From the NCBI RefSeq assembly GCF_019710575.1, contig NZ_JAHWFK010000023.1, forward strand, positions 62,001 through 126,000: DNA of 64,000 nt, in the 5' to 3' direction. The stretch is from Paractinoplanes polyasparticus. GTDB taxonomy: Bacteria > Actinomycetota > Actinomycetes > Mycobacteriales > Micromonosporaceae. Positions within the stretch are counted from its first letter, which is position 1. Every line of letters begins with the position of its first letter. The position numbers and the translations under genes are program-made. Under the pieces are notes generated by a model. It ran no database searches. It was not told the DNA's origin and saw nothing but the letters and a program-made list of their open reading frames with translations. Positions 59,585 to 64,000 of the stretch are shown here, one piece after another.

Positions 59585-60592
59585 GTGGCTGTGCGACCTC
59601 TGCGGAAACTCGGGTTCCTGACCATCGGGCTCTTCGAGCGGGACGATCCGCGGGCGGGCCACGAGTCCACGCTCGGGATCATTCAGCTGGGGGAGCAGCT
59701 CGGCTTCGACAGCGCCTGGGTGCGGCACCGGCACCTTCAGTACGGCATCTCGTCGCCCGTGGCTGTGCTGGCGGCGGCCTCGCAGCGTACGTCGAAGATC
59801 GAGCTCGGCACGGCCGTGATCCCGCTCGGCTGGGAGAATCCGCTGCGCCTGGCCGAGGATCTCGCGACCGTCGACGTGCTTTCCGGCGGGCGGCTCAACC
59901 CGGGGATCAGCGTCGGCCCGCCGATGAACTTCGACACCGTGAAGGAAGCGCTCTACCCCGATACCGCCGACGCCGAGGATTTCAGCTACGGCCGGGTCGA
60001 GCGGCTGCTCGGTTTCGTCCGCGGCGACCAGGCCAGCGACTTCAGCGGCCGGCAGGGCGTCGTCGAGGAGTTCTCGGAGCGGGTCGAGCCGCACTCGCCC
60101 GGCCTGATCGACCGGATGTGGTACGGCGGGGCCAGCCTGCGGTCGGCGCAGTGGGCCGGCGAGCACGGCATGAACTTCCTGACCAGCAGCGTGGTCAAGG
60201 CCGAGGAGGCCGGCGACTTCGCCGAGATCCAGCTGTCGCACATCCGCGCCTTCCGCAGGCATCACCCGCTGGGTGACCAGGCACGCGTGTCCCAGGGCCT
60301 GGTCGTCATTCCCACCGATTCGGCGACTTCGGAGCAGAAAGCCAAATATCAGGCGTACGCCGAGAAGCGCACCCCGCGCACCCGTGAGCCACAAGGCCCG
60401 GCCCGCATGCTGTTCTCGCGCGATTTTGTCGGCAGCTCCGCCGAGATCGCCGGGCAGCTGCTCGCCCACGCCGCGTTCCGCGAGGTCGATGAGGTGGCGT
60501 TCGCCTTGCCGTTCAGCTTCGAACACGACGACTACGTCCAGATCCTCACCGACATCGCCACCCACCTCGGCCCGGCGCTGGGCCGGCGATAG
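59585..60592 (+). CDS. LLM class flavin-dependent oxidoreductase
   Basis: 335 residues. Luciferase-like TIM barrel: FLTIGLFERDD, LGFDSAWVRHRH, SSPVAVLAAASQRTSKIELG, PLGWENPLRLAEDLATVDVL, SGGRLNPGISVG. It would use FMN or F420 on an unknown substrate. The TAG stop is the left end of palindrome copy B. It is divergent from an SDR, which is a common pairing for catabolic or detoxifying genes, but no pathway is evident. Confidence 0.9.
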   Translation: MAVRPLRKLGFLTIGLFERDDPRAGHESTLGIIQLGEQLGFDSAWVRHRHLQYGISSPVAVLAAASQRTSKIELGTAVIPLGWENPLRLAEDLATVDVLSGGRLNPGISVGPPMNFDTVKEALYPDTADAEDFSYGRVERLLGFVRGDQASDFSGRQGVVEEFSERVEPHSPGLIDRMWYGGASLRSAQWAGEHGMNFLTSSVVKAEEAGDFAEIQLSHIRAFRRHHPLGDQARVSQGLVVIPTDSATSEQKAKYQAYAEKRTPRTREPQGPARMLFSRDFVGSSAEIAGQLLAHAAFREVDEVAFALPFSFEHDDYVQILTDIATHLGPALGRR

Positions 60593-60650
60593 GGTCTGTT
60601 TCGCAGCTGGGGCGGGGCTACGGCGCGGTCCAGCTGCGAAACAGACCCTA
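60590..60650 (-). repeat. 61-nt palindromic element, copy B (carries two convergent stop codons)
   Basis: Perfect 21-bp arms (60590-60610 and 60630-60650) around a 19-nt loop. The left TAG is the stop of the LLM gene on the plus strand; the right end, read on the minus strand, is the TAG stop of the anchored-protein gene. Read on the minus strand it is homologous to 2187-2248, including the loop core. It can serve as a bidirectional terminator without T tracts. Confidence 0.85.
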
Positions 60651-61097
60651 GCCGAGTGCGGCGGCGCTCGCCGGGTGCCCGTCGGTGAGGCCCGCGACCG
60701 GGATCAGGGCGGCCGGGCCGTCGGTCATCAGCACCAGGGTCGTCGTCTCGGTGTCCCCGGCCGCGAGCTGCCGCAGTTTGGGGACGTCGGCCGCAGCGAC
60801 AGTGACCTGGCCGTTCTTGCGGGATGCCTGCACTGTGCCGAGCGGCCCGTTGAGTACGAGGCACAGCTTCTTGTCGCCGTCCTCGGCGTAGAAGGTGTCG
60901 GCGTCGCACATGCCCAGGGTCCGGCCCAGGAAGCCGGGCGGGTCCTGGGTCTCGCCCGAGATGGCGTCGTCCAACGCGTACACCTCGACCTGATGACTGC
61001 CCGGCCGGTTCAGCGGGTCCCGTACCAGAAAGAAGGTGACCGCCGCGCCCAGCACCAGAATGCTGCCCGCCCAGGCGAGCTTTCGTCTCGTTGACAT
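60648..61097 (-). CDS. Anchored extracytoplasmic protein, unknown function
   Basis: 149 residues from the ATG at 61097. One N-terminal hydrophobic helix (LAWAGSILVLGAAVTFFLV) with positive charges before it makes a membrane anchor or signal. The outer part has two Cys (GMCDAD, KLCLVLNGPLG) likely forming a disulfide, VYALDDAISGETQDPPG and TDGPAALIPVAGLTD. Family not recognised. A leaderless-type box TAGGGT lies 7 nt before the ATG, and the TAG stop belongs to the palindromic element. Confidence 0.75.
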   Translation of the reverse strand: MSTRRKLAWAGSILVLGAAVTFFLVRDPLNRPGSHQVEVYALDDAISGETQDPPGFLGRTLGMCDADTFYAEDGDKKLCLVLNGPLGTVQASRKNGQVTVAAADVPKLRQLAAGDTETTTLVLMTDGPAALIPVAGLTDGHPASAAALG

Positions 61098-61104
61098 GGA
61101 TACG

Positions 61105-61110
61105 ACCCTA
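61105..61110 (-). promoter_or_regulatory. Candidate -10 box of the anchored-protein gene
   Basis: TAGGGT on the minus strand, 7 nt, ATG at 61097. Confidence 0.5.
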
Positions 61111-61219
61111 TGAACCGGCGGGGGCGCGGGGCCTGAGTAGCCGCACTCAAAGCGGTAGAGGTGCTAGCACCACCCCGAACTGGGTGGTTGGCCGTAGCGA
61201 CTCGCAGCAGCCTCGAAAA

Positions 61220-61225
61220 TAGCGT
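61220..61225 (+). promoter_or_regulatory. Candidate -10 box of the ABC exporter operon
   Basis: TAGCGT, 8 nt, ATG at 61234, in a locally A-rich stretch (CGAAAATAGCG). Confidence 0.45.
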
Positions 61226-61233
61226 TCTACAGC

Positions 61234-61974
61234 ATGACGACTATGACGATGGCCCCGGCCGCGGTGGCGCTGCACGGGGTCAGCCGGGTGTTCGGCCGGG
61301 GGCCGGCGGCGGTCCGGGCCGTCGACGACGTGACGCTCGATTTTCCGCGGGGCGGCTGGACGGCGGTGATGGGCCCCTCCGGTTCGGGCAAGTCGACGCT
61401 GTTGCACTGCGCGGCCGGGCTCGAGCGGGTCGACGGCGGGCGGGTGCTGCTCGGGGACACCGAACTGACCTCGGCCGGCGACGCCGAGCTGACCGCGTTG
61501 CGGCGCACCCGGATCGGGTTCGTGTTCCAGAGTTTCAACCTCATCGGCGCGCTGACCGCCGAGCAGAACGTGGCGTTGCCGCTGCGGCTGGCCGGCAAGC
61601 GCCCGTCCCGGTCGGTTGTCCGCGCGACGCTCGACGCCGTCGGCCTGGCCGACCGCGCCCGGCACAAGCCCCGTGAGTTGTCCGGCGGGCAGCAGCAGCG
61701 GGTGGCGATCGCGCGGGCCATGGTGACCGGCCCCGAGGTGCTCTTCGCCGACGAGCCCACCGGCGCTCTCGATTCCACGGCCGCCCGCACGGTGCTCGAC
61801 CTGCTGCGCGCGATGGCCGACGCCGGGCAGAGCATCGTGATGGTCACGCACGACCCGGGCGCCGCGGCCCGGGCCGACGCGGTGGTTTTCCTGCGTGACG
61901 GCCGGGTGGTCGACCGGCTGGCCGGAGCCGACGCGCGCGGGGTGGCCGACCGGCTCGGGGCCTGGGAGCGCTGA
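61234..61974 (+). CDS. MacB/LolD-type ABC transporter ATP-binding protein
   Basis: 246 residues. Walker A GPSGSGKSTLLH (about 47-58), Q-loop VFQSFNLIGALTAEQNV, signature ELSGGQQQRVAIARAM, Walker B EVLFADEPTGALDS, H-loop MVTHDPGAAARAD. DEPTGALD and the sequence type mark the MacB/LolD/FtsE-like class, which drives mechanotransmission or lipid/peptide export, not import. It pairs with the FtsX-type permease that starts 1 nt after its stop. Antimicrobial-peptide or antibiotic resistance is possible; no two-component genes are nearby. Confidence 0.94.
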   Translation: MTTMTMAPAAVALHGVSRVFGRGPAAVRAVDDVTLDFPRGGWTAVMGPSGSGKSTLLHCAAGLERVDGGRVLLGDTELTSAGDAELTALRRTRIGFVFQSFNLIGALTAEQNVALPLRLAGKRPSRSVVRATLDAVGLADRARHKPRELSGGQQQRVAIARAMVTGPEVLFADEPTGALDSTAARTVLDLLRAMADAGQSIVMVTHDPGAAARADAVVFLRDGRVVDRLAGADARGVADRLGAWER

Positions 61975-61975
61975 G

Positions 61976-63811
61976 ATGCTGGGGATGAGCCGGGCCGGAC
62001 TGGCCGAACGTTGGACGCTGTTCGTGGGCGCGCTGCTGTCGGTAGCTCTCGGGGTGGCGCTCGTGCAATCTTCGCTGCTGTTGCTGATCTCGGCCGCGGG
62101 GCAGAGCTCGGACGATGCCGCAGTGCCGATGCTGGGCGTCGTGCTGGGCGGATCGGTCTTCCTGGCCGGCTTCGTCATCAGTTCGACGTTCGCCTTCACC
62201 GTCGACCAGCGCCGCCGCGACCTGGCCCTGCTGCGGCTGGTCGGCGGCAGCCGCGGTCAGGTACGCCGGCTGTTGCTGGGTGAGGCGTTGCTGCTGGGCC
62301 TGACCGGCGCCGGGTTCGGCGTGCCGGCGGGGCTGGGGGTGATGGCGGTGCAGACGTGGCTGATGCGCCGGTTCGAGTTCGTGCCGCCGGGGTTCACCGG
62401 CGAGTGGCGGATGTGGATCCTCGGCGTCTCGTTCGGCACGGGCATCCTGCTCGCGGTGGCCGGTGTGCTGGTCGCGGCGCGGCGGGCGGCCCGGGTGCGG
62501 CCGCTGGAGGCGTTGCGCGAGAGCGGCGCGGCGGCCCGGGTGATGACGGCCGGGCGCTGGGTGGCCGGGCTGTTCTTCTTCGCCGGCGCGCTGGCGCTGG
62601 TCATCGTGGCCCCGCACGGCGGTCCGGCCGGCGGCCAGGCGATGGCGATGAACGTGGCCATGCCGGCTGCAGTGGCGATGGTGGCGTTCGGGCCGTTGCT
62701 GGTTCCGGTGCTGGCCCGGTTGGTGCCGTTCGGGGGCGGAGTGCTCGGGTCGCTGGCCCGGGCGAACGTGCGCGATGCCCGCCGGCGGTCGGCCTCGGTG
62801 GCGGCGCCGCTGATCGTGCTGGTCGCCCTGGTCGTGGGTAACACCGGCGCCGGGAGCTCGTTCACGGCGAGCGGCGTCGACGAACTGGCCCGCTCGACCC
62901 ACGCCGACTTCGTGGTGGAGGCGCCGGTGCCGGCCGGAGCGGTGCCGGGTGTGGCCACCGTGTCCGCCGAGACCGCACTGCTCGCCGACGTCACGGTCGG
63001 GTCGGGCGACGAGCGGGAGACGACAGCGCTCGACGCGCTGGTGATCGACCCCCGGGCGTACGCGGCGGTGCACGGAACGGCGGTCGAGCTGAGCGGCCGG
63101 GCGGTGGCCCGGGGCCCCGGCGGTGAGGTGCCCGCCCGCGGCCGGGTGAGCGTCCGGCTGCCGGGGGCCGACCTCGGTCAGCTGCCGGTGGTGGCCGCAG
63201 TCCCCGAGCGGATGAGCGGCGGCGCGAGCCTGCTGCTGCCACCCGGTCTGGTGCCCGCGGCCGCACTGGCACAGGCCCCTACCCGCTCGTTCGTGGCGCT
63301 CGAGCCGGGCGCTGACCCGGCCGCCGTACGGGCCGAACTCGCCCGCCTGGGCCCGGTGAACACCGCCGGCGACTGGCTGCGCGCGGACGCCGAACAACGC
63401 AGCTCGACCACCAACAAGGTCATGCTGATCGTGCTCGGCCTGGGCGGCCTCTACGCGCTGATCGGCGTGATCAACTCGATCGTCATCGGCGCCGCCACCC
63501 GCCGCCGCGAGTTCGCCGAGGCCCGCGTGACCGGTCTGACCCGCGCCCAGGTCGTCCGGTCGGCCCTGCTCGAGGCGTACGCGGTGACCGCCGCCGCCCT
63601 GGTCCTGGGCGCCGTAGCCGCGTCGGCCGCCTTCTTCGCGGTGCTCGCCACCACCTCGGCCGTGACCGGTGCCGCCACCCTCGACCTGCCCTGGCCCCTG
63701 TTCGCCGCAGTAGCCGCGATCGCCCTGACCGTCACCGGCGCGACCAGCCTGATCACGTCCTGGTCGGCCACCCGCCACCCGCCAGTGAGCCTGCTGGCCG
63801 CCCGCGAGTGA
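61976..63811 (+). CDS. FtsX-like ABC transporter permease
   Basis: 611 residues from the ATG at 61976; ATG 61985 is an alternative. About eight to ten hydrophobic segments in two FtsX modules: one at about 15-170 (VDQRRRDLALLRLVGGSRGQ, the conserved coupling region) and one near the C-terminus (ATRRREFAEARVTGLTRAQV, about 500-600). A beta-rich extracytoplasmic part (about 300-480) lies between them. This is the 8-TM-type exporter permease of MacB-like transporters. It ends 10 nt before a palindrome. Confidence 0.9.
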   Translation: MLGMSRAGLAERWTLFVGALLSVALGVALVQSSLLLLISAAGQSSDDAAVPMLGVVLGGSVFLAGFVISSTFAFTVDQRRRDLALLRLVGGSRGQVRRLLLGEALLLGLTGAGFGVPAGLGVMAVQTWLMRRFEFVPPGFTGEWRMWILGVSFGTGILLAVAGVLVAARRAARVRPLEALRESGAAARVMTAGRWVAGLFFFAGALALVIVAPHGGPAGGQAMAMNVAMPAAVAMVAFGPLLVPVLARLVPFGGGVLGSLARANVRDARRRSASVAAPLIVLVALVVGNTGAGSSFTASGVDELARSTHADFVVEAPVPAGAVPGVATVSAETALLADVTVGSGDERETTALDALVIDPRAYAAVHGTAVELSGRAVARGPGGEVPARGRVSVRLPGADLGQLPVVAAVPERMSGGASLLLPPGLVPAAALAQAPTRSFVALEPGADPAAVRAELARLGPVNTAGDWLRADAEQRSSTTNKVMLIVLGLGGLYALIGVINSIVIGAATRRREFAEARVTGLTRAQVVRSALLEAYAVTAAALVLGAVAASAAFFAVLATTSAVTGAATLDLPWPLFAAVAAIALTVTGATSLITSWSATRHPPVSLLAARE

Positions 63812-63821
63812 TCGGACTAAG

Positions 63822-63853
63822 ATGTACCTACACTTCGCCGGGTGTAGGTACAT
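63822..63853 (+). promoter_or_regulatory. Palindromic operator or terminator before a toxin-antitoxin gene
   Basis: 12-bp perfect arms ATGTACCTACAC/GTGTAGGTACAT around an 8-nt spacer. The half-site TGTAGG recurs once more at 63877 (CTGTAGGG), closer to the Phd gene. Spacing and repetition fit an antitoxin autoregulatory site; it could also terminate the exporter operon. Confidence 0.6.
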
Positions 63854-63904
63854 TGCCGGGTGTCAACATTGCCGACTGTAGGGATATGGCCGAGGAGGTC
63901 GTCG

Positions 63905-64000
63905 ATGAGTTCAGTTTCCGTCCGGGAGTTCTCCTACAACCCGAGCGCGATGTTCAACCGCGTCGAGCAGGGCGAGACGATCGAGGTGACTCGTCACGGC
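63905..64000 (+). CDS. Phd/YefM-type antitoxin, N-terminal part (runs off the window)
   Basis: 32 codons visible from the ATG at 63905, with GAGGAGG 6 nt upstream. VSVREFSYNPSAMFNRVEQG followed by ETIEVTRHG is the Phd/YefM N-terminal DNA-binding fold: beta strand, helix (NPSAMFNRVEQG) and a strand leading to a 'TRHG' turn. Antitoxins of this type repress their own operon and neutralise a Doc or RelE/VapC-type toxin. The toxin should lie just beyond 64000. The palindrome at 63822-63853 is its likely operator. Confidence 0.85.
   Translation, partial: MSSVSVREFSYNPSAMFNRVEQGETIEVTRHG

Overview
This is a very GC-rich chromosomal window whose genes are almost all actinobacterial core genes. BldD with its c-di-GMP motif, MihF, a degenerate PriA, many GTG starts, tight ATGA/GTGA overlaps and a PyrR-controlled pyr operon point to a developmentally complex actinomycete. 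My best guess is Micromonosporaceae (Actinoplanes-like); that family placement is inference, not something a marker gene proves here.

Layout: (1) 1-4962: the alaS 3' end, ruvX, mltG, then aroE, aroC and aroK. (2) 4931-11420: an accessory block that splits aroK from aroB, usually neighbours in actinobacteria. It holds a NACHT-LRR (bacterial NLR-like) protein, a decayed oxidoreductase, a second NTPase-TPR protein with an altered P-loop, and a ribbon-helix-helix/Clp-N protein. This is the most system-like part of the window. (3) 11518-14058: aroB, aroQ, efp, nusB. (4) 14372-25796: bldD, then a pyrimidine operon pyrR-B-C-carA-carB-pyrD with bioA and pyrF; a PyrR-type RNA hairpin lies at the pyrR ribosome-binding site. 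(5) 25982-40079: mihF, gmk, rpoZ, coaBC, metK, a SUKH-like gene, priA, a P450, def, fmt, rsmB, a septum-formation-like lipoprotein and rpe. (6) 40076-44930: a REC-GGDEF protein, then an FMN riboswitch and ribD-ribE-ribBA-ribH. (7) 44973-48350: two coupled secreted proteins and a polar amino-acid ABC importer. (8) 48428-51718: hisE, hisG, a PH-like membrane protein, and infC-rpmI-rplT, with infC apparently starting at ATC. (9) 52046-57613: a SpoU-type methyltransferase, an alcohol dehydrogenase, a leaderless upstream ORF and pheS-pheT. (10) 57657-64000: a zinc-ribbon membrane protein, a SAM hydrolase-like protein, an SDR, an LLM oxidoreductase, an anchored protein, an ABC/FtsX exporter and the start of a Phd-type antitoxin.

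The core segments supply chorismate, UMP, CoA, SAM, riboflavin/FMN, initiator fMet processing, Phe-tRNA and translation factors. Two non-genic patterns recur. First, many genes start 6-8 nt after a TANNNT-like box, the layout expected of leaderless mRNAs. Second, short direct or palindromic repeats sit on gene junctions, including two homologous 61-62 nt palindromes that carry the neighbouring genes' TAG stop codons. No tRNA, rRNA, CRISPR array, transposase or integrase was seen. All calls are by eye, without database searches.
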